DNA of 64,000 nucleotides from positions 992,001 through 1,056,000 of the forward strand of contig NW_027043819.1 in NCBI RefSeq assembly GCF_037102585.1, read 5' to 3'. The position numbers and the translations under genes are program-made. The notes beneath the pieces were generated by a model, which did no database searches, was not told where the DNA came from, and worked only from the letters and a program-made list of their open reading frames with translations. The stretch's first letter is position 1. Every line of letters begins with the position of its first letter. Source of the stretch: Saccharomycopsis crataegensis (taxonomy: Eukaryota > Ascomycota > Saccharomycetes > Ascoideales > Saccharomycopsidaceae). This document shows, piece after piece, positions 21,027 through 30,305 of the stretch.

Positions 21027-23708
21027 ATGTTTGAATTCACATCTTTGGTGCCGCCTGAGCAGCTAGACAACGCACGAATCCGGGCGTCGTTGTTCAATTT
21101 CCAAAACGACATAAGGGTGCTCGCCGACCCTGGATGGGATACTGTCTCAGACCTCACCCATATTGAGTCTGTTCTTAACTCTATTGATCTTATTCTCCTC
21201 TCTCATGCCTCCATGCCTTTCATTGGGGCATTTGCCTACTTATACAAAAAAAATCCTGGAGCTATGAGGAGTATTCCGGTATACACCACCGCTCCAGTGG
21301 CCAATCTTGGGAAAATTGAAACCATGGAAAGTTATCGAGTCCTGGGTCTTGTGGGGCCAGTAGTAGATTACCAACTTGAAATGGCAGATATTGAAGAGGC
21401 GTTTGATTCGGTGACGTTGATCAAACATAACCAATCGACAATATTTAAAGGAAAGCAAGATAGCATAACGATAACCGCGATCAATGCTGGACACAGTCTT
21501 GGGGGTATCATTTGGTTATTCAATAAAAGCAGTGAAAAAATCATTTATGCTCCAGCTTGGAACCATTCTAAGGACTCGTACCTTGAAGGTGCGAAAATCT
21601 TGCAAGAAAATGGTAACCCGGTGCCATTATTGTCAAGACCATCGGTGATGATCACTTCGGCAATGATTGGATCGTCATTATCTTACAACAAAAGAGTGGA
21701 AAAGTTTTTAAATATGGTAGATGCCACATTACAGAATTCTGGTACAGTGTTGCTTCCGATTTCTTTGGGATCTCGATTACTCGAGCTTGTCCATTTGATT
21801 GATGATCATCTTCGATTCATGCCGTATCAAGTGTATTTGCTTGCCCGCACAGGAACGAAATCCTTGACTCAGGCAGGTTCAATGTTAGAATGGATGTCCC
21901 CAACAGTGACTAAAGAATGGCATACTCGTGGTAAGTCACCGTACGCCGCGTCCACGGTTACTATTATTGATCATCATGAATTGGAAAAGCTTCAAGGTTC
22001 CAAAGTGGTGTTTTGTTGTGGTGAGGGTTTGGAAAGTGGGTCTCCAGCATTTGAATCATTCACTAGATTATGTAATGATCCTACCACTACAGTGTTATTG
22101 ACTGAGCGAGCAGAAAAGGGCACATTAGCACATGAGTTGTATCAATACTGGGAAGCCGCGGCGGCAGAACGAAATAATGGCAAAATAGAAGACGGTATAG
22201 CGGTTCCTTACCAAAGTACGTTGCATTTAGAGAGAATCGAGGAAGAATATTTGGTAGGGGCCCAATTAGAACAATATATGGAAGCCGTAAAAGCCAGACG
22301 GCAACAAGATAAAGAAAACAAAGTAAAATTGGAAAAACAGCAGAAAAAAGAAGCAGCCGCGGAAACTGGGACCAATAATGAGAATTTACTTAAAATCGAT
22401 GGCAAGAAGATCTTGGCAGAAGATGACGATGATGAAGATGAAGATGATGAAGATGAAGCAAATGGAGATGATGAATCCCAGAAGCGGGCAAAACGGGCAA
22501 GAAAACAAACTAAAGAAAAAGAAGAAAATTTAAAAGAAAATTTACCATTAGATATCGATGTTCGGAACTCCAAAGGGAAAAATCGGATGTTCCCATACAT
22601 TCCAAAAAAGCTCAAGTATGATGATTATGGAGAAGTGATTAATCCTGCGGACTTTGCCAAAAAAGATTCAAAATATGATTTCCGTCACGGGAAAGGATTG
22701 GACAATAAAATTGGAGAAAAACGGAAGTTTGGTCAGGATTCGTTGTCTTCGAAGAAAAATGCTCTCAAACAAAAGAAAGACAAAACCAACAAGACTGATG
22801 AATTGATTGCCTTGGATGCTTTAAGAGAGCCTCGTCGTCAAGTTTCCAAGAATTTATCGATCTACACCAAATGTGGGCTTGTATTTGTTGATTTGGCAGG
22901 ACTTGTGGATTTACGTTCATTGTCGCTCATTATTCCTTCACTTAAGCCACGGAAGTTGTTGCTACTTAGTGATATGACCAGTGATGTCAATACCGCCAAT
23001 GTTTTTAAACAACTCACGAGTATTAGTCGTCGTCGTCGTCCAAACGGTTATGAATCGTCAAAATCGAATAATTTGCAGAAATTATTTGACGTGGTGGAGG
23101 TGAAAAACAATCAAGAAGTGGAGATTGATGACTCTGTAGCCGCACTTGAAATCTTATTGGATGATTCGATCATGGAGCATTTGAAATGGCAAAAGATTAG
23201 TGGTGGGTTTAGTATTGCTCAGGTTATTGGGACCGTGGTTAATGTCGAGGAGATTGAGGAAAACGATGCCAAAGCATCTGTAGTTGATACTGCGACCAGT
23301 GATAAGGAAGGGGATGTCAAAATGATAAAAGAGGGAGAGGAGAATGAGGAGGAGAAGGATGTTACTTCTGATAATAAAGAAGCAGAATCAAAAACCAAAG
23401 ATTTGGTTATCAACAATGGAATGGGTCTTAAAGCGATTTCTGAAGCGTCATCACAGCTTATGAATATTCGTCATACCCCGCTTGCCATTGGGGATATTCG
23501 ACTCAAGGAACTTAAAGATTTTTATTCCACCTTTAATGAAGTTGGGGTGAACCATACTGCAGAATTCAAGGGAGAAGGTACCTTGGTCATTGATAATAAG
23601 ATATGTATTCGGAAAATCAGTGAGGGTGATTTTGTTGTGGAAGGAAGTGCGTGTACTTTATTCTACGAAGTTAGAGAGAAAGTCAGAAACATGTTGGCGT
23701 ATGTGTGA
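21027..23708 (+). CDS. CFT2: Cleavage and polyadenylation factor subunit Cft2 (CPSF100)
   Basis: Cft2/Ydh1 is a structural subunit of the mRNA 3'-end cleavage and polyadenylation factor, a catalytically dead partner of the endonuclease Brr5/Ysh1. The 893-aa protein starts MFEFTSLVPPEQLDNARIR and shows a metallo-beta-lactamase fold (VLADPGWDTVSD, IDLILLSHASMPFIGA, NAGHSLGGIIWL) that lacks the full set of zinc ligands, as expected. The beta-CASP part contains SMLEWMSPTVTKEW. An acidic and Lys-rich insert follows (about 470-510), then MFPYIPKKLKYDDYGEV, and the C-terminal block HTAEFKGEGTLVIDNKICIRKI matches the family closely. A single in-frame CTG at 21342 (SYRV-x-GLVGP) sits where S. cerevisiae has Ala. 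It converges with RUB1. Confidence 0.95.
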   Translation: MFEFTSLVPPEQLDNARIRASLFNFQNDIRVLADPGWDTVSDLTHIESVLNSIDLILLSHASMPFIGAFAYLYKKNPGAMRSIPVYTTAPVANLGKIETMESYRVLGLVGPVVDYQLEMADIEEAFDSVTLIKHNQSTIFKGKQDSITITAINAGHSLGGIIWLFNKSSEKIIYAPAWNHSKDSYLEGAKILQENGNPVPLLSRPSVMITSAMIGSSLSYNKRVEKFLNMVDATLQNSGTVLLPISLGSRLLELVHLIDDHLRFMPYQVYLLARTGTKSLTQAGSMLEWMSPTVTKEWHTRGKSPYAASTVTIIDHHELEKLQGSKVVFCCGEGLESGSPAFESFTRLCNDPTTTVLLTERAEKGTLAHELYQYWEAAAAERNNGKIEDGIAVPYQSTLHLERIEEEYLVGAQLEQYMEAVKARRQQDKENKVKLEKQQKKEAAAETGTNNENLLKIDGKKILAEDDDDEDEDDEDEANGDDESQKRAKRARKQTKEKEENLKENLPLDIDVRNSKGKNRMFPYIPKKLKYDDYGEVINPADFAKKDSKYDFRHGKGLDNKIGEKRKFGQDSLSSKKNALKQKKDKTNKTDELIALDALREPRRQVSKNLSIYTKCGLVFVDLAGLVDLRSLSLIIPSLKPRKLLLLSDMTSDVNTANVFKQLTSISRRRRPNGYESSKSNNLQKLFDVVEVKNNQEVEIDDSVAALEILLDDSIMEHLKWQKISGGFSIAQVIGTVVNVEEIEENDAKASVVDTATSDKEGDVKMIKEGEENEEEKDVTSDNKEAESKTKDLVINNGMGLKAISEASSQLMNIRHTPLAIGDIRLKELKDFYSTFNEVGVNHTAEFKGEGTLVIDNKICIRKISEGDFVVEGSACTLFYEVREKVRNMLAYV

Positions 23709-24066
23709 ATTAACGGTTAAACGGACTAACTCATTGGGTTCCATGAAAAATCAATTCAATGAAAATATTGTATTATGTGTATGAAAAATGATGATTCAGT
23801 AAAGAACCTTACAAATTGTATATTATTGATCTAATATTATATTATAAATTTGAACCTTATCATCTATGTAGGATATTTCTCATGCCAAAAAAAAAAAAAA
23901 AAATGACATGAGGAACAATTTGGATTTATCATGGTTACTCTACCATATATTCAATCACCGTATATAGATAATAATCCTAAGAGTGCTTTATAGCTAAATA
24001 GATAAATGATCCACACACATCCACTTCTTCGTCTGTCAAATAGCCAAACCCCATCTAATACAAAAA
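23709..24066. other. Convergent CFT2/RUB1 intergenic region
   Basis: About 360 bp, AT-rich with a poly-A tract. Nothing is recognised. Confidence 0.5.
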
Positions 24067-24453
24067 TTACATACAACCCCCTCTCAAGGTCAAAACCAAA
24101 TGCAAAATAGACCCTTCAGAAATCCCGGCGTCATCCATGGTTTGGGCATCATTCAATTGTTTACCATCAAAGACTAACCGTTGTTGCAATGGAGGAATCC
24201 CTTCTTTTTCCTCCATGATTTCCTTGACACTTTCCACAGTGTCTTGAGGCTTGATTTCAAGGGTGACTTCCTTGCCAGTAAGGGTCTGAATAGATGGTGG
24301 TTAGTATATTTAATGGGATATATTAAATGAAATCATTATAGCGTTATTGTCAATTGTTATTTTAAATCCAATTTTTCCCAATCAAAAAGAAAAAATAACA
24401 AACGAAAAAAATGAAAAATAAATATTGAAACTCACCTTAACAACGATCTGCAT
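24067..24453 (-). CDS. RUB1: NEDD8-like ubiquitin-related modifier Rub1, two exons
   Basis: Rub1 is conjugated to cullins and activates cullin-RING ligases. Exon 1 (24453-24436) encodes MQIVVK; exon 2 (24285-24067) encodes the rest, giving 78 aa. The sequence has the ubiquitin fold with [29 protein letters not shown] and the end [12 protein letters not shown]. The Gly-Gly falls exactly at 75-76 with Thr at 72, as in S. cerevisiae Rub1 (ubiquitin has Arg72). The two trailing residues CM would be removed by a Yuh1-type hydrolase. Both exons are short, so the gene is easily missed. It is divergent with MTQ2 (about 230 bp between ATGs). The last exon ends close to the CFT2 3' end. Confidence 0.94.
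24286..24435 (-). other. Spliceosomal intron of RUB1
   Basis: The intron is 150 nt with donor GTGAGT, branch TACTAAC and acceptor ATTCAG. It splits the reading frame after codon 6 (between GTT AAG and ACC CTT) in phase 0. Confidence 0.92.
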
Positions 24454-24686
24454 ATTATTTATTTTATCAACAATTGGTGCCAACGATATCCAAAGAATTG
24501 TTTGATGATTTGATGATAATTGCAATAATCTAACTGTTTTGCCATCGTCCGTTCAATAAGATGGCCGGGTGATTATTTCCTGCTCAGGGTTCCGTTCCCA
24601 TGGATCCATCAAAGAAAAAAAAAATTGAACGATTTCACTTCATTCATATATTAGCCTTCTTTGATTCTCCGTTTGGCTTTGTGAAT

Positions 24687-25436
24687 ATGTTTGCTACTCC
24701 TCTATATGATGCCGATTTTGAAAAGCTTTACGAACCTTCAGAAGACACTTATGTGGTGTTAGACACCCTAGAAGAAATTAGACAAGATCTCGTTAATTGG
24801 TATTTTCCTGTCAATACTCGATCGACGACACATTCTCCTAATAAGGTCCCAATTTGTGTGGAAATAGGTACAGGAACTGGGATCATCACCACTTTCATCC
24901 AAAAAAACATCCTAGGGCCAGACCGGGCCATTTATTTGACTACTGATGTTAATGATTACGCCTGTGCTACCTCGATAAAAACCAACGGTCTCAATAAGAA
25001 AAAACCAACGGACTTTGGGATGCTTGATACAATTAAATGTGACTTGGTGGGGCCTTTGGCTAGAAAATGTGTTGATTTGTTGGTGTTCAACCCCCCGTAC
25101 GTCCCCAGTGAAGAAGTCCCGGATATTGTTAAATTGACTCAAGATAAGAAAGATGATGATGATAAAATCAATGATTTATTGGTGGATCTTGCACTTTGTG
25201 GAGGTGCTGATGGGATGGAGACTACTTGGAGGTTGTTGGATAATCTTGATTCGATCCTATCAGATACTGGGATGGCATTAATTTTATTCTGTGCGAGAAA
25301 TAAGCCAGAACAGGTGGTGGAGCAATTTAAACAGAAAATGAGGCTAAAAGGAGTAGAGTGGAAGGTGGAAAGAGTGTTCATAAGAAAGGCAGGATGGGAG
25401 GAGTTGACTGTGTGGAAGTTTGTTAAAGACTGGTGA
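24687..25436 (+). CDS. MTQ2: eRF1 glutamine methyltransferase catalytic subunit
   Basis: Mtq2, with Trm112, methylates the Gln of the GGQ motif in release factor eRF1. The protein starting at 24687 is 249 aa and begins MFATPLYDADFEKLYEPSEDTYVVLD, aligning with S. cerevisiae [26 protein letters not shown]. The SAM-binding motif is VEIGTGTGI and the catalytic NPPY motif lies in VFNPPYVPSEEVPD at about residue 134. The C-terminus has the expected VERVFIRKAGWEELTVWKF. An in-frame ATG at 24600 would add 29 residues (MDPSKKKKIERFHF) with no family match, so I prefer 24687. A short acidic, repetitive insert (DKKDDDDK) follows the catalytic motif. The gene is divergent from RUB1. Confidence 0.92.
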   Translation: MFATPLYDADFEKLYEPSEDTYVVLDTLEEIRQDLVNWYFPVNTRSTTHSPNKVPICVEIGTGTGIITTFIQKNILGPDRAIYLTTDVNDYACATSIKTNGLNKKKPTDFGMLDTIKCDLVGPLARKCVDLLVFNPPYVPSEEVPDIVKLTQDKKDDDDKINDLLVDLALCGGADGMETTWRLLDNLDSILSDTGMALILFCARNKPEQVVEQFKQKMRLKGVEWKVERVFIRKAGWEELTVWKFVKDW

Positions 25437-25837
25437 TATTTTGCCTACATTAATATATTGTTTGAGATTATACCGTATTGTGATCCTTGCATAACCATGC
25501 ACACTCACGTGACCATCCCTTTTTCCTAAATCGGAAATTACAAGGGGTGTGTCACCCTGAAGGCGTCGTGGCGCTGCAAAGAAATAAAAAAGAAAAAAAA
25601 TCTTTCGAAACTTTTCTTCTTATTCATATTTATATTGATATTTCCCTTTGCAATTCGTTATTTTTTTTTTTCACCAGACCCATTTCTGTTCAATACATTC
25701 GTTTGGCTTCCATACCGTACTCATCCAATTTGGTTAAAGTGTCCACTTTGTCCACTTTTTCGATTTTATAATTCGTCAATTTTTTTTTCAATTCCTGCCA
25801 AGTGTCTGATCCCCCTTCTTGATCCAACAATAATAAT
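25437..25837. other. KRE9 upstream region with a TCACGTGA box
   Basis: About 400 bp between MTQ2 and KRE9. It holds a perfect palindrome TCACGTGA around CACGTG at 25506-25511, then poly-T and T/C-rich DNA running into the KRE9 start. Confidence 0.5.
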
Positions 25838-26677
25838 ATGATCCTTTCAAAGATATCCTCTCTATTCTCCATCTTATTTGTCTTCTTGCTACTCATCAAC
25901 ACCTCCAAGGCAGATGTGTCGATTTCAACACCTGCAAGCAGCAAGACCTTCACTGTTTCAGGATCCACTGTCAGTGTCGACATCACTTGGATCGACGATG
26001 GTACCTCTCCCTCAGTATCCGATGTCGTAAGCTACACCTTTGTCCTTTGTACCGGCCCAAGTAGTGAAATTACTGCTGTTCAAACCATTGCCGAGAGTCA
26101 GACCATCACCAGTAACTCTTATACTGCCCTGATTCCTGCCAGTGCAGGGGCCGATGGGGTTTACTACATCCAAATATACGCCGTATATTCTAATGGGCAC
26201 ACCATCCATTACACCAGAAGATTCACTCTCTCAGGAATGACCGGGACTACTGAACCTTCCGGTGCAATCACTGATAGTGTTCCTTCTGCCCAAGCCGATA
26301 TCACCACCTCCACCTCCACCGCAGTCACCGCCACCATGGATGTCAGTGCCTCGTTCAGTGTTATCTACACTTTACAAACTGGGATCTACAGATTTGCCCC
26401 AATGCAAATGCAGCCTGGTTCCACCGTCACTGCCTCCACCTGGTCTCGTAAATTCCCTACTAGTGCCGTTACTTATTATACCTCTCCTCTGTCGGCAGCA
26501 TATCAGGAAAGTACTCTTACCCCAGGCTGGTCGTATACCAAGGTCTCTATTATCAACCACGCCAGTGCTTTGGGTAGTGCTACTGGAGGTTATGCAGCAT
26601 CAAAGAAAGTGAAAACTCCTTATATCAGTGCAACAGCTACCACTTCAAAGCAAAAGAGATTCTTGGATCTTGATTAG
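25838..26677 (+). CDS. KRE9: Kre9/Knh1 family secreted cell-wall protein
   Basis: Kre9-family proteins are secreted O-mannosylated proteins needed for beta-1,6-glucan synthesis and wall integrity. The 279-aa product has a signal peptide (MILSKISSLFSILFVFLLL, predicted cleavage after about residue 25, NTSKA). An N-terminal immunoglobulin-like domain follows (DVSISTPASSKTFTVSGS, VDITWIDDG, GVYYIQIYAVYSNGHTIHYT). A Ser/Thr-rich linker of about 30 residues separates it from the Kre9/Knh1 C-terminal domain (YTLQTGIYRFAPMQMQPGS, RKFPTSAVTYYTSPL), which ends in a basic tail (KKVKTPYI ... KQKRFLDLD). There is no GPI signal. Length matches the family (276 in S. cerevisiae). Kre9 versus its paralogue Knh1 cannot be decided. 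One in-frame CTG at 26129. Confidence 0.93.
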   Translation: MILSKISSLFSILFVFLLLINTSKADVSISTPASSKTFTVSGSTVSVDITWIDDGTSPSVSDVVSYTFVLCTGPSSEITAVQTIAESQTITSNSYTALIPASAGADGVYYIQIYAVYSNGHTIHYTRRFTLSGMTGTTEPSGAITDSVPSAQADITTSTSTAVTATMDVSASFSVIYTLQTGIYRFAPMQMQPGSTVTASTWSRKFPTSAVTYYTSPLSAAYQESTLTPGWSYTKVSIINHASALGSATGGYAASKKVKTPYISATATTSKQKRFLDLD

Positions 26678-28004
26678 TTGGGATTCTATTTATTTTGTTC
26701 TTTTTATTATTAGAATGTGTTCATTCAAACTGCATGTGGTATGAAAAGAAATGGGTAGTTTTTCTATCTATCACCACAAACCATCATAATTGTTTCTTTC
26801 ATCACACTATGTGACATTGTCTTTCCATTGGGTCGTTTACTATTGTTATGAAAAATTTCGTTGAAAAAGGGTTGAAAAGAACAAATGGTTTTCAATTTGC
26901 CTTAAGGCATGCAAGAAATTTCTTGCAATTACATTTGTCTGGCCAAATGTTACTTATATTTTTGATTGCAAAATTGAAATATTAATGCCTAAGTACATAC
27001 CCACTCGTATCATTCTCAACTTGATAGCTCCGTTTTTTTTTCTCTCCCAAAATTTCATTTGCTGCTTCTTAAATATTGGTTACCGTTTATAAAATGTTCA
27101 CTGTCGCATTCCAAATTTTTTTCTGATTTTTTTTTTTTTTTCATTTGATTTATTTATTTATTTATGTATATTATGTTTAAGTTTTTATTCTTTTATTTTT
27201 TTTTCATTTTTTTTTTCAACCGTGGTATTATTATATTACTAACTGAACCAGTTTCCAAAATGACCGTAAAAAAGGAAAAGCGACCCCTATGGCAGACGAT
27301 AAAAAGAAAAACAAAGTAGATATATATACAGTATTTAGAGGACATGCAACATAATAAATTTTATGCTATATTTCTAAAGAGTAAAGGCGGTTTACAATAC
27401 TATAAAAAAATGCAATCCAACCTGAGCAATAGGTATTCCATAGCAGATGATTATCCAGGTGATTAAAATAAAACAAATTCCGATATCCTCAATGAATTCG
27501 CGCTTATGCTTTATTGGGCCATATTTTGGAGAACTTTTTCAGACAAACATCCTTTCAGCTATTGAAATTCTACCCGTTAACTCCTTGATCCACAATGTTC
27601 TGGTTTTTTTTTTTGTTTTTTTTTTTCACAAAACAATACCAACACTATTTCAGTTTTCCGAATGCTCTAATCAAGATTATCAATGTGTTTTCAATGACTT
27701 TCAGTTCTCCAAACATCTCAAATTCGATTAAAATTATATATGGTAGGTTAATTATCAATAATGGATTTCCTAATACTATAGTATAGAATTATCGTTGATA
27801 AAATGTGACAGTCGTATAACAAATGCGATACTCAGACTTCACATGCAGCGAGGCATATCAGGACAAAAGATGATTATGCTTAGGGTGGAGGCCCCTCGTC
27901 CACTATATATTCCAAAAGGGCTTCTGTCCTAAAATAAATAGCAAGATATAGACAGTAGAGTCATTCCATTCTTAGTTGTAAGCCACTGTAAATCCCCACA
28001 TATT
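26678..28004. other. Convergent 1.3-kb gene-free region
   Basis: This stretch lies between the 3' ends of KRE9 and the transferrin-receptor-like gene. It contains a cluster of palindromes (26882-26950, listed separately), long poly-T runs (27115-27215, 27603-27630) and no coding frame I can support. Confidence 0.55.
26882..26950. repeat. Cluster of four consecutive palindromes
   Basis: Four inverted repeats follow each other within 69 bp: CAAAT/ATTTG (26882-26899), GCCTTAAGGC (26899-26908), GCAAGAAATTTCTTGC (26911-26926, perfect 16-bp palindrome with a heat-shock-element-like core GAAATTTC) and ACATTTG/CAAATGT (26931-26950). They start about 205 bp after the KRE9 stop. They could be RNA hairpins in a 3' region or protein-binding sites. 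Confidence 0.7.
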
Positions 28005-30305
28005 CTAAATCATATACATCGCTTTATCTAAACTGTCCATAATAATAATCAACCACTTAACCACTGCCTCAAACTCCTGGTTCATCAACGCCTCGGTCAA
28101 CCCTGGCAATACCACAGGATCATTATGATTTAATGGGCCGGTCACCAAGTACTTGAACTGATCTGTGGTGTGAAGGTCCTTGTAAATTGTTGCTAACACT
28201 GGATCGTCCACTAAAAATTGTTGATCAAATTTCTTCAACCGTGAATTATGGATCTTGATCTTGAACAATAATGACAATTTTTTGTAAAACTTGAACCATG
28301 GATAATCATCGGTGATCTGCTCTTGTAGATTTTCAAGCACCATATCGGCATCGCGGCTGAAAGTTTGGAATTCAAATATTGCCTCTCCTGCAAGCCTCAA
28401 TAATTCGCCAAAAGTCGAATAATAAGCATTTGGTAAGTTGTACCAATGATTTGAGTACAACTTTTTTGAGCCGCATAATTTTTCATCAATTTCTCTATCT
28501 TTCCAAGATTGTAAAATCGGGTGGAATTCTTTCATTAACTTTCTGAAATTCTTTCTCATGTTGGTTCCTAATCCTTCAAATTTAAATCCCATGATATCTC
28601 TCTCATCAATATTCAATATTAGCAATCCCAAAAATTTGCTCATTAACCCGTACTGCTCAAAATTAGCATTAAGATGATTGTCAAAGACTAGATCATCATT
28701 CACATTACCTATACCAAACCCCAAATTGACACTCGGTATCCCTAAAAGGTTTTGGAATATCGAGCAATCCAGGTCATCTTTAATCGGAGAGATTTCTTCA
28801 AGGTCCCAATGATCCCAAAGTGACGCAGTATTATTGTATGAAATTTGCTGGGCGGCATGACTGGTCATAGAATTCAATAACCAATTAGATTCCACCGAAA
28901 AATCAGGACCTTTAATATTCTCCAAGTTCAAATAGCTAACCACTTGGCTCTGAATCTCTTTGGCATGGCGTTTTGCGAATTCCTTCGAGCCAACGGTGGG
29001 GTGGATGGTATTATCATCAGCATCATCCCAAAATACCATATTGATATCCCTTAATGGTTTCCAACCAATTTTCAATAATTTGGAGAACTTCTGGGTGATT
29101 TCTAGAAGTATGCCGATGGAAGATGCTGAGGAGTCGGTGATTGAGTGCATTTTCGTCCCCACGTAAATTTTTTCATCATTGTATATTCCCGGAATTTTGA
29201 GAATCACATTTTTTAGCTTAGTATTGGTAGAGCTCTTGATACTTATCAAGTTCATTTGGAAAGGCGAGACACCGCTGGAGTAATCGAAATGGTCCAATTC
29301 ACCAGTTGACCAACCTAGTTGATGTTGACCATTGACATTTTGTAAAATCTTTTCAACATCATAAGCACTAATAGTAATGGAAGGGATCACATAAACCCGA
29401 GAATCGAAGCTTGTAGTAGAAGATGAACTTGCAAAGTCATCAGGAAATAATCCTAACTCATTATTAGGATTAGTTATGATGTCTTTTTCAGTTTTTGTTG
29501 AATCATTGTACAATACCGCTCCGATTGCCCCTGCTCTGCCGGCATTTGCTAGTTTGATATCATCAGGAATTTCCCCGCTTCTCATCACCACAACTAATCC
29601 TGATAGTTTTATTCCTGCATCATTCATATTTTTAAAGTCTTTAAAAGTGCCATAATTCGCAAAGGCAAACTTTCCCGTAATGTATTGTTTTTCTGAATCA
29701 GGCACATGGAGCGTTACTTCCTCCGGTAGCCGTGATGCCTTGTATAATGATTCTCCCTCATCATCGATTAACTCCACCTCAGTTATAATTGGATAATCCA
29801 ACCTCACGCTGTAGCGATCCACTAATATTTGATGTCGACTATAACCTGCCTTTACCAATTCCTCCATCACGAACTCCACCATTTCTCCGTTCTGATTCCC
29901 ATTGATTCCCGCGAGCTTCCTCGACATTTCTTTACGTAGGTGAGAGTCTTCTTGGGTGAAAGAGTTCAAATAAATTCGTTTCAAATCGGATTTCACAATC
30001 TTGTCAAAGTGTATCCGTTTTAAGTCTCTAGATAACGAAGTTCTGGGAAGAAATGTCAAGTTGAATGCCAAGCAAAACAAAATCGCAATAATACTGTATC
30101 CCACGAGCTTTCGTAGCACTATATCATGATTGATCTTTCCCTCCTGGGTTATTATCTGCTCGCCATCATCATCATCATCATCATTAGTGCTGGGTTCATT
30201 GTCTATTATTGTGTCATGGCTTGAAGATTGTCTGGTCACCAATAATGGGGAGCGCTCATCAACAGATTGCTCTTCCTGCCTAAGGCGATCCAATGAGCTC
30301 AGCAT
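28005..30305 (-). CDS. Transferrin-receptor-like (M28B) type II membrane protein, Vps70/Tre1-like
   Basis: The 766-aa protein has an acidic cytosolic N-terminus with a possible sorting signal (ERSPLL), one transmembrane segment at about residues 67-87 (VGYSIIAILFCLAFNLTFL) and a lumenal region with the transferrin receptor/PSMA layout. That region has a PA-like domain (about 190-280: FANYGTFKDFKNM, GLVVVMRSGEIPDDIKLANAGRAGAIGAVLYND), an M28-like domain (KIYVGTKMHSITDSSASSIGI, INMVFWDDADDNTIHPTVGSKEFAKRHAKEI) and a C-terminal helical dimerisation domain. In PSMA the metal and catalytic residues sit in GGHRD and DAEEFG. Here these positions are changed (MHSITD, DADDNT), so it is probably not a peptidase. 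In S. cerevisiae the relatives are Vps70 (vacuolar sorting) and Tre1/Tre2 (Bsd2/Rsp5 adaptors). I see no PPxY motif, so Vps70-like is slightly favoured. Confidence 0.82.
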   Translation of the reverse strand: MLSSLDRLRQEEQSVDERSPLLVTRQSSSHDTIIDNEPSTNDDDDDDGEQIITQEGKINHDIVLRKLVGYSIIAILFCLAFNLTFLPRTSLSRDLKRIHFDKIVKSDLKRIYLNSFTQEDSHLRKEMSRKLAGINGNQNGEMVEFVMEELVKAGYSRHQILVDRYSVRLDYPIITEVELIDDEGESLYKASRLPEEVTLHVPDSEKQYITGKFAFANYGTFKDFKNMNDAGIKLSGLVVVMRSGEIPDDIKLANAGRAGAIGAVLYNDSTKTEKDIITNPNNELGLFPDDFASSSSTTSFDSRVYVIPSITISAYDVEKILQNVNGQHQLGWSTGELDHFDYSSGVSPFQMNLISIKSSTNTKLKNVILKIPGIYNDEKIYVGTKMHSITDSSASSIGILLEITQKFSKLLKIGWKPLRDINMVFWDDADDNTIHPTVGSKEFAKRHAKEIQSQVVSYLNLENIKGPDFSVESNWLLNSMTSHAAQQISYNNTASLWDHWDLEEISPIKDDLDCSIFQNLLGIPSVNLGFGIGNVNDDLVFDNHLNANFEQYGLMSKFLGLLILNIDERDIMGFKFEGLGTNMRKNFRKLMKEFHPILQSWKDREIDEKLCGSKKLYSNHWYNLPNAYYSTFGELLRLAGEAIFEFQTFSRDADMVLENLQEQITDDYPWFKFYKKLSLLFKIKIHNSRLKKFDQQFLVDDPVLATIYKDLHTTDQFKYLVTGPLNHNDPVVLPGLTEALMNQEFEAVVKWLIIIMDSLDKAMYMI

